From Kudoa neothunni (Eukaryota; Cnidaria): a DNA stretch of 64,000 nucleotides. Positions 49,590 through 62,000 of this stretch are shown piece after piece. The position numbers were made by a program, and so were the translations under genes. The stretch lies in contig OZ199838.1 of the NCBI GenBank assembly GCA_964304625.1, forward strand, positions 372,001 through 436,000, given 5' to 3'. Position 1 is the stretch's first letter. Each line of letters opens with the position of its first letter. The notes beneath the pieces are model-generated. The model searched no databases. It was not told where the DNA came from and saw nothing but the letters and a program-made list of their open reading frames with translations.

Positions 49590-51933
49590 CCCATAACGGG
49601 TCCAATGTTTAGATTTTATTTATAACTTATATATGTATTAAATCATTAATAATTAAACACTGGTGTAATAGATTTTTGAAATATTAAATATTTAATGAAT
49701 TACAATTGAATTAGTAATTGGTCGAAAAAGCAACGAAAAACTACCGACGTGCGATTTTCCAATAGCAGGTTTGTGTTTGCGGTATATAAATAACAGCTGG
49801 TTTAAAGTGAAATAATTGTAAATAATTATGTCTTATGAAATTTTATTGAACATTTTATGTGCATATAACATTGGCAATTCGTACATAAATGTATTGAAGT
49901 TTTTTTACAAACTATACATCTACGTTTCTTTTTTGCAGGATGGGTATTAAGCAAAGGTTTTTTGCACAATGATGACGCTTGGAGTTTGGATAGGGACGAT
50001 GTTCTGGTAAGTTTTTCATGGTCACTAATGCTAATTAAACATGTTACGATATTCCGAATATGGTTTAACAATTTTATTTTTCCACCATTTGTATAGGTAA
50101 CCAATTTATATGAGTTAACCGCAGCCAGGGATAACATATTGGTAAACAGGGGTCAGTATCATTTTTTAGATTTTATATTTACTCTGTAACATGAAACTGA
50201 AGCATCGACGACATCGACTCCTCCCATGTATTTATTATACATATAACACATGTAAGGTTGAGGAACGTTGCCGTATCTTTTTTTAGATTGGAAATATCGT
50301 CGGATCTGTTGGACAGGTTCGGCATTTAGTGCATTACTCATTAGAGCTACAGGTTTTGTGTCTCTCCAATATAGACAATTAATGCCAAATTCTTTTTCCT
50401 TAAATGTTTCTAAGAAACCTATCGATTTTTTTCCATCACTTTATTTGTTGTAAGCTGGCATTTGGAAGTACGATTGGTTCTCACGGTCCCGGTTGCTTTG
50501 AGGGATCTTTTCTTCAGTTCAACGAAAAATTTATAGGATGTGAAAAAATTGTCCATATAAATATGATCGTTTGATTTATCCTTAAGATCGTCCGCAAAAT
50601 TCAGCACAACACTGCCACCGAGGCCAAAATATTTATCATATTTCGCTGACTTGCCTCTATAAACGTCAAAGCTATACACAAAACCATCCGCAGAGGCCAA
50701 CATCCACCGCTTAAAACCAAACCGAATTGGTTTTCCTCTCATAAACATTTTGCATGAGTGGTGACCGGTATACTGAACTATCTGTTCATCAACACAAACG
50801 TTATTATGGAAAATACCAAATTTCTTAAAATTTTCATTCAGTTTTTTTATTATTGGTGTAAGTTTGAAGAGCTTATCTTCAGGATCTAAATTGGCGTTAT
50901 TATTAAAATGAATATATGATTTTATAGTCTTGAAGCGTTTATAGGACATGCACTTTCTGACTATATCAACTCCAGAGTCCATTGCAGATTCCCAATACAT
51001 ATGTTGTTGGGATAATTTATTATATCCAGACAGTAGCAAAATACCAATGAATGATTTTAGTTCCTTTAACGATAAGTGGAAAGAATGGTCATTCTTCTGG
51101 CGAGCGTACAGATTACTTTGTTTAACAATGTACATCAATAAACTTCCATCAAAAAATTCATAAAATGCTTCAAGTGAATCGTATTTTTCGAGCGAAACGT
51201 TTGTTGGCAATTCATTTTTGTTTTGTGAAAAAACATTAGTTTCCGCATCGGTTGATAAATTTGATGAATGAAGAATTTTTTCCACTTAGCCATGAAGTTC
51301 TCAGCAGTCTGACCATCATCTAATGTTGAAAATATCTCAACTTCCCCGCAAACTTCGGGGACATTCCTGATGTCAACATTGTCTGAATCTAGGCTGACAA
51401 AACTTTCTTCTTCGTCCGTTAAAATATCGACTGTTTCAGGAGGTAATGTTACAATATCGATGCAATTAATTTCATCATCATTATTATCAATTTCATCAAC
51501 TGCGTCGATCAAATTCCTATACCTCATCTCTCAAGTAACAAATATGGGATTATTAGGATTTAGCATGCCGGTCGTTATTCGTTGCTTTTTCGGCCTCACA
51601 TTACATCCGTTAAAACTTATCTTAGATAAGTCTTTAGTTCTTAAATTGAATTTATATCATACAACTAAATATAATTTTTCTAAATTTACAAAAATACTCT
51701 TCAAAGAGACTAATATCATAAATTTTTTGTTGCATTATAACCTAAGCACAAGGTATGAGTTATTTATTATCATATCTTTACAAATACATTATTAACTATA
51801 ATTATACTTTAGTAATAAATAAAAAATGCATTAATTAATTGATGGGAAAAAAATAATAAAATTTTAAAAATAATGAAAGTTTTTATGGCGGTTATATACC
51901 AGAGCCGAAAAAGCAACGAAAACCCGCTATGGG
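49590..51933 (-). mobile_element. piggyBac element with TTAA target duplications
   Basis: The left end is TTAA followed by CCCATAACGGGT, and the right end is ACCCGCTATGGG followed by TTAA (49586-49589 and 51934-51937). These are inverted repeats with the piggyBac TTAA target. The subterminal motif GAAAAAGCAACGAAAA occurs near both ends (about 49724 and 51906), with an inverted copy near 51567. The transposase occupies the centre on the minus strand. Confidence 0.85.
49826..51527 (-). pseudogene. piggyBac transposase with two frameshifts and two TGA codons
   Basis: The acidic N-terminus (DEIDNNDDEINC) is followed by the transposase body. Catalytic Asp motifs are CVDEQIVQYTG, IYMDNFFTSYKF and YMGGVDVVDASV. 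The C-terminal Cys-rich finger reads CIVCKKTSIHLCTNC. Frame changes occur near 51285 and near 50430 (an A8 run). Just after the last Asp block, two TGA codons (50159-50161 and 50153-50155) stand where Trp is expected (KWYWPLF). Otherwise length and order are normal, so the copy is a fairly young pseudogene. Confidence 0.8.
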
Positions 51934-51937
51934 TTAA

Positions 51938-52061
51938 TTTAGTACGGTAAAACAAATATTTAGCGCGAGATTTATATTTTTTATTTATGGACACATCAAA
52001 CCATGAATAATATATTTTATCAGATAATTAAATTGTTTGCTTGTCATATTTTCATAAGATA
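51938..52061. other. Short spacer
   Basis: AT-rich spacer between the piggyBac element and the Helitron-like 3' end. Confidence 0.3.
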
Positions 52062-52945
52062 CTAGCGCAAACTGCCCAGCGTCGCATGGGGAAAATTTTG
52101 CATAGAGATGTTTCTTTATAACATTAAAAAAATATTGTGTCAAATTGATTTCGAAATTTAAATCATTATCATTTCTGAGCAGGAGTATATCAATCCTGGT
52201 ATTGAATTAACAATTTCTTGTCCAGGCACCAACGCTAAATAATTTAAGGTCATTGTCATATTTATTTTCGCCACCGAATTATTTAAACTCTCTTAAATGC
52301 AATCTAATACGTCATTTTTTGACCCGGGGGATTTTTAAAGTCCAATTTGGACTGGATCGGAAAATGTGTGAACCATTAATTTTTTAAGGAATAAAAAAAG
52401 AAAAAGTAAAAGAGATGAAGAAAACACAAGAAAATTAATTTTGGTTATTCATATTAATATTCGTTGCCCTAGCATAAACTTTAATGAGCATTTTTCAACA
52501 AACATAGAATGACTTTGATTATTTCTTATTTATCAACTCAAAAGTTATTTATTACTACTATTTAGATTTTTTACTATTGACATATAACAATTGTATATAA
52601 ACTAATCTTAAAAATAAACTTTTTGCATATTTCACAAACACATCTCATTTTTCATTATAATATAAATAATTCATGAACTTTTAAATATAGATATTAGTGT
52701 AGTAATATTTTTTCTAGTTTATAATTTTGTTTATTAAATTTTTTAGTAGAAATTGAGAAATTATTCAGTTTTTATTATTAAAATTCAGGAACCTAATTTT
52801 TAAAAATAATTACATTAATTTGTTTTACCTTAATGTATGTTTAAAACAAAAAAAATTGTTAAAAATCTACTAATTGTGAATATTTCAAGATGTAGATACA
52901 ATATGTTACTTAAGGTTATTAATGTATCAGTACATATATAGTTCA
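52062..52945 (-). mobile_element. Helitron-like non-autonomous element
   Basis: On the minus strand the segment ends with a hairpin (52075-52090, CCCATGCG / CGCTGGG), a short spacer and CTAG followed by T, as in Helitrons. Its last 380 bp match 1300-1742. Its upstream half (about 52490-52945) matches 56590-57110 in inverse orientation. The 5' end is not certain; it may abut the next Helitron-like 3' end at 52946. Confidence 0.5.
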
Positions 52946-53060
52946 TTAGCGCAAAAGCTCCACTTCGCGAAGACTTCCTTACCCAGCCAAGTAGGCTAAC
53001 ACTTGGCACAGACTAAAGCGTTTTCGATTTTTAAGTAAATAGCGCTAATGCGCAGTTTTG
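52946..53060 (-). mobile_element. Possible second Helitron-like 3' end
   Basis: On the minus strand a perfect hairpin CTTCGCGAAG (52963-52972) is followed by a spacer and TTTGCGCTAA then T. This resembles the terminus at 52062 in its last bases (TTTGCGCTAG). It could be the 3' end of another copy arranged head to tail. Only the terminus is visible. Confidence 0.3.
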
Positions 53061-54057
53061 CCTGGTACAGTGTGATGGAAAATTTTAACTTTTAATTTTA
53101 TTTTCCTACTTTAATTGTTGTATTTTAAATCTTGTCATTATTTTTGCAATGTGATGATTTAGAAAAACAAAATTATGTCCCCACTTTATATTTAAATATA
53201 AATAGATGTATTGAGCGAAATCAATGAGTATTTTTAAGTTTATTTTACAAATTGTTGGCCAAAACTATGATGACCTCAATTTTAAGAGAAATGTAATTAG
53301 CGATTAAAGTTCAGTTATTTATGAAACAAAATCATTAAGTAACTTAAATAAGACCTTCAGGTATTTTCAAAATCTTACGATAAAAATTAATCCTTCTACT
53401 CATAAAATTTATCTGTTATTATTCATTTATAAATTAGTTTGAATATAGTCTCGTGAAATATTAAATACATATTAATCATTGGATGATTTGTGAGATACAG
53501 TAACCATATACATATTCCAATAAATTTTACGAAAGAAATATATAATTTTAAATAAGGTTCAAAAAATTTATGACGTTTTATTTTATTTAATCGACTATCC
53601 AGAACATCGTATCTGCTAAGTAAGCACGGAGAAACCGTGCGCAATTCCCTTTCAACGAGCATGTAGAATAAGTAAAAAGCATTTTCACCGCAAAATAAAG
53701 GCACCATTATGTATTAGTTTTAAAAATAGGTTTATTAGTAGGCGAATTTAATGAACGAATTACGATATAACGCTTAAACTCACCAATAAATTTTAATAAA
53801 AAGATAACTTTATGAAATTTTATTTTCGAGGAAATGAAAAATAGCTTTACACATTATTGAAATCAGTTTTGTAATATCTTCGCTATTCTAAGAGATATTC
53901 TTTAGCGTAAGAATAGCCTGTGCTGATGGAGGGATTATACAGATCCGTAAGTATAGTTAGGGGTTAAGACGGTTCGGTTATTTCTAAAATCGGTTTTCGG
54001 TTTTTTAAATAATTTTTTCAAACGCACTATAAAAAATTCTATAGTTCAAATTTCAAT
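53061..54057. other. Intergenic, no gene seen
   Basis: AT-rich. The open frame at 53423-53707 (minus) has no motif. The stretch near 53960-54010 (GGTTCGGTTATTTC, CGGTTTTCGG) resembles the subterminal sequence of hAT elements and likely belongs to the next feature. Confidence 0.35.
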
Positions 54058-55786
54058 TTAGTTATTTCTATTTTCATAAATAAAAACAATTGTCTCAAGT
54101 TTCGAATCACTCAGTTTTGTTCTCAAGGGGGAAATAACACGGTTGCATAGGGAAAAACATCTTTCTGAGTCAATATTTGTAGGCCTTATATTAGCGAGAG
54201 TTTTACGAACCCTCTCTAAACGATGTGACATCACACCGTGATTAATAAAATTGGTAATTTCGTCTAAATCCATTTCAGCTTCCCAAGGTTCATGGTTGTG
54301 GATTTGATCATTCGGTTCAATGAAATTAATTGCTTCTTGTAACTCAAAATTTGATGGTCTTCTGTAGAATAAACTTTTTTCACAAATGTTTGAATCGAAG
54401 CTCAAAAACATAAATATGTCAGACCAAATGGTGCGTCGTTCAAAGCAGCGTTCGATAAATTTCATTTTTAAATTCTCTGAAATTGTTCCGTCAATAAGAG
54501 AGAGATCCTCAACTGTGTTAGTTAGTATAAAGTCACATTGTGCAAGATTTATTTGTGACTCTGAAAGTTTGAGAACGGCGCGATGCACAATTTCCAGACA
54601 TGATGTTAATTCCTTAACATTCAGTCATTTTTACAATATATTTATCGATAATTACATTGACCAAAATAATTTCATCTTTTTCGATCAGCAAATTCTTTTC
54701 CAAAATCATGTAAGCGTCTTCAGTGGCCTCGAACATCTTCACAAATTTGACTAACATATCGTAACAACTTGACCATCGTGTCACACAATCGATATTCATT
54801 GATAGGTATTTAATGCCTTTTCTTTCACATGATTTTCTCAAGGCGTCCGAAGCCAATCCAGATCTTGAAAAGTAACTGACAACTGACCTCACCCGAGATA
54901 AAATATCTAAGAAACTTGTCACAAGGACAAATTCTTGCTCATCAAACTCCAGCTCGTCAGTTATAGTTTCGATATTTTTTGGCTTCTGGCTATTAGCTTC
55001 TTCATACATTGTGTCTTTTACAGCTATACGTTAATGTAGGTTTGTCAATTAATAATTCAATTACCTAAATTTATTCCATGTAGCATGCACTTTATCTGCT
55101 GAAAACCTAACTCAAAAGTGCATTTTGCCATGTTTGACGCTCCATCGATACACATAAATAAGGACGTAACGCCAATTCTACGCCTGTACATCTTTCGGTG
55201 ACTCTAATAACCCCGAGCGAAATTTTTTTGTCTTCGAAATATGCTTGGATATTGAGAAATCGCTTTTTAGATCTTGACGTCCACTCATCAGAACAGAGCG
55301 CAGGTCTTGAATTGGCACCGGGAAAAAAATTTTTTTTATCTTTGCTCACCATAGATGCTTCTACTTTTACGCAAGAATCGGAAATTTCATCATAGGATAC
55401 TGGGATTTCTTTATTGTGAACTTTTTTCAACAATCGTCTTATGGTGGTACTTTTTGCAATTTTGGCAATATCACTATCCAGGTTAAAATCCCAAAGACTT
55501 TTGCTCGCAAAACTTTCAATAACGGGTTGTGTTTGTATGCTTCTAAATTTCGATAGAAAAATATCAGCGATTGCAACAACTTATTTTTTGAATCAATCCC
55601 ATGTATTTTAGCGTGTGCATGCAATGTACTAGTCAAACTTTTTTTGCACATAAGTACTGCATCGCATTTGTTACACTTTGCTTTTTCATTAGCAAGCTTA
55701 ACGAAATAGCTCCAAATAGCAGATACCATCACCGTAATTATGAACGAAAAAAACTTATTCCCTATTAAAGCACGTGCCACTAACAA
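54058..55786 (-). pseudogene. hAT transposase fossil (BED finger to dimerisation region)
   Basis: Minus strand pieces in order: BED finger (IWSYFVKLANEKAKCNKCDA ... STLHAHAKIHG), FFPGANSRPALCSDEWTSRS (first Asp region; SDEWTS), a middle domain with DCVTRWSSCYDML, and the dimerisation region RPTNIDSERCFSLCNRVISP followed by RTKLSDSKLETIVF. These are hallmark hAT motifs. The coding region is split into four frames by stops and shifts. Candidate ends AGGGGTTA (53962) and its inverse TTACCCCT (55795) exist, but no matching 8-bp duplication was found. Confidence 0.75.
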
Positions 55787-55844
55787 AAAATTTTGTTACC
55801 CCTTTAATATTTTAAAAACTAGTTTATTTTTTTAAAATACTGCA

Positions 55845-57315
55845 TCAATCACATTTTTACATATTTTTAGTAATATTAAAGTATGTGGCACCTAAAAAAC
55901 GTCCTCTTGCGCATGTTTTTCACGATTCTTGATAATAAGATGAAAGAATACGGAGATAAAAAATTCAGCTCAAAATAATGACTTTAGAATTATAAGAATT
56001 TTTCATCCACACGCAGTCGGATACATGTGTAACCTCCATCTTCTTTCAACAAACGTTGAATTGTTCTCTAACTCGTTTTGAAAATCATTCATAAATTGGT
56101 TTCATTTCGTATTTTTTATCGTATAAAAGAAAATTTTTACGATGTCAAATTTATCTATACATGTTTTTATTGGTTTTTAAATATGAATGGTTTTAAACAA
56201 TAACTTAACCACGTGCTCTCAAAATGCATTTTCTTATAACTTGTGTTTTCTTTCACGCTCACTCAGACTTAGAATAAACACACACGCGGCTTGTTCAGGT
56301 CCGACAGTAAAACAATATAGAGCTTACTTAACAAGGTGATGAAGCAGCCGTTAATTTATATAATAGTTATAATCTCCAATAGAACTGATAAATTTTTTTT
56401 AAATAAATCAACACTATATTAAAGATAAGCATTTAATTTAAAAAGGTAAATATCTTGAGTTCGAATAAAAGTTGTTATTACTTTATTAGAGGAAATTTTA
56501 CGTGTGTGTTTAGTCTAACATTCAACCAACGTAAAAATGTTGTTATTGTACCTTCAAAGAATTTATATTTCTATAAATATATCAGTTTTAGTCAATTATA
56601 CGTGTATTGATATAAATAACTTTAGATAACACATATATTTTTATATCTCGTAATATTCTCAATTAGCATTTTTTGGAGAATTATTTGTTACCAAACTTTG
56701 ACTTATAAAAAAACTTAAAAAACAATAAAAATATCGCTTAGTAATTTTTTTCCAATATTATACCAACACTGCAGGGTAAAACAAATTAATATCATCATTT
56801 TTAAAAATTAGGTTTCTGAATTTTAATAATAAAAATTGAATAAATTCATAATTTCTCGAAAAAAATTAAATCTAAAAAATTATAAACTAAAATAAATCTT
56901 ACTACATTGACATCGATATTTTAAAGTTCATAAAGTATTTTTATCTTAGCGAAAAATGAGATGTTTTTGTGAAATTTGCAAATAGTTTATTTTCCAAGTT
57001 AGTTTATAAAATTGTTAGATATCAAAAGCGAAAAATCTAAATAGTAATAATAAATAACTTTTGATTTAATAACTAAGATGGAAACATAAAAATTCAATGT
57101 TAGATGAAAAAAAAGATGGAGATTACACGTGTAGCCGACCACATTCGGATGAATAATTCTCAAAATTTTTAAGTTATTATTTTCAGCTAAATTTTTGTAT
57201 TTCGTATTCTTTTATTTTATTATCAAGAATCGTGAAAAAAGAAATGCGAAAGAATATGTTTAAGGAGATGCTTTTCAGGTTCCGCATACTTTACTATTAC
57301 TAAAAATGTGATTGA
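55845..57315. repeat. Long inverted repeat (about 200-bp arms, about 1.5 kb)
   Basis: The left arm (55845-56045) and right arm (57112-57315) are inverted copies, roughly 80% alike by eye. Landmarks: TCAATCACATTTTTA at each tip, CACGATTCTTGATAATAA in the middle and TCCATCTT at the inner side. The region between holds no ORF. It looks like a foldback or TIR-type non-autonomous transposon. No target duplication was found. Confidence 0.55.
56590..57110 (+). repeat. Dispersed repeat shared with 52490-52945
   Basis: In inverse orientation this segment follows 52490-52945 over about 500 bp. Shared landmarks are AAAAGTTATTTATTA, ACAAAAACATCTCATTTTTC, AGTTTATAATTTTTTA and GAAACCTAATTTTTAAAAAT. It lies inside the long inverted repeat, so one element probably captured or received the other. 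Confidence 0.55.
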
Positions 57316-57768
57316 CTACTTATTTTAGTGATTCTTTGTTTAAAATTCAGCATCAACTGATAATAGAAGCTAAATTATAACAATTAAAAAATTAATATTA
57401 ATATTTCAATACTTTTAAATAAATACGATATAACTAAATGTAAATAAAAATTAAACTATATATATCCAAATTCTAACTACGTCATATATTTTACATAAGA
57501 CGGACTTTCGCCGGAATTTGTATAACGCGCGCGCTTAATATTGCTTAAGAAAACACAGTTAAATCAAATATATATACATCTATTACATTCAGTGAAGACT
57601 ACGATATTTTTTTGAGTTAAAAATTATTTCACCTTCCAAATACAATGTCTCGGTAGTATATATCATACTTTAGAAATATTTGTTTCAATTTTTCATATTT
57701 CTCGTTTACTTATTTTGCCATATGGTTCCATATTTGAAAAAAATATCTCTCTTCACATTACTTTGATG
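57316..57768. other. Gene-free stretch with one copy of a direct repeat
   Basis: No ORF. The segment at about 57428-57495 (TATAACTAAATGTAAATAA ... CCAAATTCTAACTACGT) recurs in direct orientation at about 58969-59043 on the other side of MULE-3. Confidence 0.4.
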
Positions 57769-58990
57769 TTATTTTAATTTTTGAATAAAAATGTGTATCC
57801 GAGCATGAGATTTTTTAAAACGACTGTAAAAATGTCTATTGAAAATCTCAGCGGAATTTGATGTCAACTTGATATTTCGTAATATTATGTCGAGAGCATT
57901 CCACGATTTTATTGGAAATTTAAGGTTTACAATACATGTGTTTTCATAGTATTTCATAAAGGAATCTATGTTGGTTACAGAGGAGATTTTTAGATGTTAC
58001 TCTTAACTTTTCAAATTCGTTTTGAGCACAATTAGGCGGAACAAAAGCGAAAGATGTTACTCATTTTACGAATAATTTAAAATCATCGTTAGAGTCATAA
58101 TCATTAGAACAACCTAGTTTTTGCATTTTTCTATATACACACTGACCTAGGTGAAATAAACAGAAATGCATAGAATATTTTGATTCTTTTTTAAAAGAAT
58201 TATATGCTGCCATTTCAAAATCTATTACGACATTTTCCGAAGTCCTAAATTACCTTTTCCTTGAGAATTCGGAGTACTTTTTCGTAACTTTTTTGCAATT
58301 TGTTGGACATTAATATATAAACTATGGGGGGGGGGGGGGGGGTGAGAACTCTATTAAAAATTGAATCGTGGATAGTGTAAAGTTGAAAAAATTCCTTAGG
58401 TGTACAAGATTAGTCTCGGTAGTGAAAATTATGATTCTGTTCCTGTCATCAGATCCCGAGTCACGCAAAAAAAATGGTTCATCTCTAAAGGTTTTTAAGT
58501 CGGAATAAACATCATTCATCTGAATACATTCAATATTCTTCCTTTCTCTAATACTTAAGATTCGTTTGCACATTGTTTTTTTTAGAAACAATTGGAATAT
58601 TATTGATACTTTCATTATTAGAAGCTAAGCTGTAAACTTTAGAGGAGGGGCACACAGTATTTTCCTATAATTTTCTTGATTCAATCGCCATCAATTTTTT
58701 TGTTCATCGTCGACAACGTGATTATGAAATTTTAATTCTTTAATGTGGTCCATGTTGTCTGCAGGGATGTTCTTAATCTTCCCTGACGCATTCTAACTTG
58801 ACATCTCAAATATTTATACTTAGTATTTTTATAATCCTTCACATAAAAAGTAATTGTTAGACATAAGGTCATTATCCCTCCGATATTGTTCATTACTGGA
58901 TGCGCGCGCATATTATTTTTACGGCGAAGCGTTGTTTCTGGCCAAACATTATCATACCAAATCCTATATAACGAAATGTAAATAAGAAGA
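57769..58990 (-). pseudogene. MULE-3: FLYWCH-associated-type MULE transposase fossil
   Basis: Minus-strand pieces: RNRIIIFTTETNLVHLRN, FFQLYTIHDSIFNRVL, PIVYILMSNKLQKSYEKVL, then VVIDFEMAAYNSFKKES with CLFHLGQCVYRKMQKLG (catalytic Asp and the 'C-x-F-H-x-x-Q' block) and FPIKSWNALDIILRN. This is the MULE family that normally follows a FLYWCH finger and differs from MULE-1 and MULE-2. Breaks are many, the first Asp block ('W-x-A-D-G-T-F') is missing, and a run of 17 G has expanded at 58326-58342. Confidence 0.7.
58326..58342. repeat. G17 homopolymer
   Basis: Seventeen consecutive G in a strongly AT-rich region, within the MULE-3 fossil at the point where TP is followed by poly-Pro on the minus strand. 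Confidence 0.9.
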
Positions 58991-58995
58991 AAACT

Positions 58996-59018
58996 ATATA
59001 TATATATATATATATATC
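58996..59018. repeat. AT microsatellite
   Basis: About eleven TA units inside the right copy of the direct repeat that flanks MULE-3. Confidence 0.85.
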
Positions 59019-59057
59019 TAAATTCTAATTATGTTATATATTTTTGTACCATCAGAT

Positions 59058-62000
59058 TTATATTTGTGGGCTAAGGTGTCGTATCGCATCTAGCGCTAAG
59101 TTCTTAAAGGTTCCTTGCAAATTTTTTTCGCAATGGCCTTGTTCCTTAAAGTTATTCAAATTCATCTTTTTCCCGTTGTAAAAAAAAGAAATGCAATTTC
59201 CTGCATTGGTTCCAGTAGTTTCATAGTAATATCTAGTTAACTTATATTTGTCTCCATTTTTCCAGACACCAGCTTGTGGTTGTTTACACGCTTCTACCGC
59301 TTTGAGATCACCAAGATGACCAGCTAAATTCGATTAGATATATAACACGGAAAATATAATTAATATAAAATACTGGCGGGACAAAAACTAGCACATATCT
59401 CTGCAGAACTAAATATATTTTTTGCACCATCATCAAGTTTAACTGAGTCCCCAGTCGGAGTCAATGATAAAAAAGGACGACATACTCTATTTTCTTTGTC
59501 AAAATAAAAGTATTCTTTAACAGTTTCAACATTGGTGTTTATTTCTTGTTCGGATGGTACTTGGTATGGTTCAGTCGCATCGCAAGCTGCAACAAAATCC
59601 GCTAATTATTACCATCATTGCGTGCCTATCAGTGCAATTTAATACTTATGCATGTTGCTACGCATTTTGGTAGTTCCTCAAAAAATCCTCTATCTGACAG
59701 CTTACCAACTGCAGCATAAACGCATCTTTTTTTGTCTTTGTGTAATACAACTCCCATTTTAGGAGTATCGTTATCTACTTCAGCAGCAAAAAGGCAGTCA
59801 AACTTATTAGGAAATGCAGTAAGAGTGTCATCGTTAGCATTTGTTGCACCACCATTCTTTTTATCTAAGTCAATTTAGTTTATTCGATAATATAATACAG
59901 TTGAATCTAGATTATCCAGAAATTTGGAACATGCGATTTTCTTTCCGGATAGCGAGATTTCAATTAGTCAAACGTAAAAAATGTCACACACGCATTTATT
60001 TGAAATTTTTGCTTATGTTGATTGTTTACTTGATTTATAAACAATTTTTACTATTTTCAACGTAAAATATTTTAATTTGTGCCATTTACATTAAAAATGC
60101 TGACATATCCCTTGATTAAGAATACAGAGACGTAACCCTCTAACGGATTTAGGGTGTATTAAACCCCAAACCACGTTTAATGTGGGAATAAAATTTTCCA
60201 ACCATCTCAAAGAAAATTGAACTTAAACGTTATTCTCCCAAAAAAATCCATAATCCATCCTCTAACGGGCTTGGGGTGAAAAACAACCAAATGAGGAACT
60301 GTTGTATAATCCCATCGATAAATTTCCAAGAAAATCTGAAACTAGTATCTCACCTAATCCAATGCGGTATTCTTCGTCGATCGATCGAAAATTTCCGTTG
60401 GTATAATATTGAGGTTCTCCTAACAGATGGACGGAGAAATGTCGATTTTGTCTGATATATCGGGTTTTGATAATTAACGAAAAATTTTTGTTGAATTATA
60501 ATGTTCAAGAATACTTCTTCGTAAATTTTATTACAATTATGCGCCAATTTGGGTTATGCAGAAAAATGGGATTATTTGAACAAGAAGCTTGTACTAATTG
60601 GACAATTTTGGTAGGTGAATTAAGATGAACACTTTCATTGAATTTTACGATGATATCCACTCCTTAAATTTTATGTTAGATAATAACTTGTTTTTCACAC
60701 TACTTAACGCAAGGCCTTATCATTCATTGAAAATAATCCACCTTGATTGAACCGAACCATTTCGAGCCAGATTAAGTTTTATAATAGATGTGAAAATACT
60801 CCAAATTCTATCGATAGAATTTACTAAAAGTTTTCAATTAAATTCAAAGTATTTTTTGAGTAAATTTAAGCCAAAAAAACTTGGGGTGTTTTTCACCTCA
60901 AACCCGTTAGAGCTATGTTTCCCAAACTTTTTTCTATCGCGCCCACTTTTTCTTAAAAATAAGTTACGCGCTTCACCTTTTCTAAATGTATTGATTTTTT
61001 AAGTTAAACTGTTTATAATTTGGAATCAAGCTTCATGCCACATTAAAATTATAAAATGGCAAATATATATTTCTTTTTCATTAGAATTAAAATGTATTAG
61101 ATCAGATCTAATTTAATTTATAGACGGACTTTAAAAATTAAATTTTTACTTTTACATTCAGTCAAAAACCGTGTTAAGTGAAATTTATGGTAATCCAACC
61201 CCTATCAGGCAAAACTTTTCTGTATTGGGGGATTATAAACCGAAATTAAATAATTAATATTGAAAATTAATCAATATCGTTTTTGGATAAGTCAATAATA
61301 GAGGGCATCACGGTTATAAATGTGACAACATTGGAATTATAACCATTCCGATTCTATTGAGAAAAAACCATGTAAAACGTTTTTATATTTTTTATATAAA
61401 TTAATCGGTGCTTTTGTATTGTTTTAGGATATTCACATTCGCTTAAAAATAAGCAAAATCAAAAATCGAAGTATCGATTTCAATGTGTGTCACACTGTCC
61501 ATTTATCTCACCATTATCCATGTCACACCAATGTCCATGATTTTCCACGCCCTACAAGAGCCGTGCATTGAACGCTCAAAGATTTCCATGCCTCGCCTGT
61601 GGGAAACACTGCGTTAGAAGATGGAATTTTTCGCTAGCTTAAAGGGTTAAAGGAAAAACAGCACATAATTATGGCAGTTTTTATACGTCTACAGAGGAGT
61701 AATCTACTTTTTTAAATAATCGATAATTAACGTTTGTTTAATATACATACAGGCATGTGTTCAGATATAGCACAAATTTATATAAGAACTGAACGCTTAA
61801 CTTAAGTTTTAAAAGGAAAATTTATTCATAAATAACCTAGAACTGTTTTTGTTTTGAATATTGAATTGGTATATATACCACATTGTATGTCGTACGGTGA
61901 TGGTTGGTACTTTTATCCGGAAATATGATCAAATAGATCTTCTGGTTTCCGGATAGTCGAACATTTATCGGCACGTAATGTCAGTTAAATTCAAATAAAA

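Noticed and set aside
57769-59043. Reading the poly-Pro tail (from the G17 run) as a real proline-rich domain
   Set aside because: The frame around it is a decayed MULE and the run is a homopolymer expansion.
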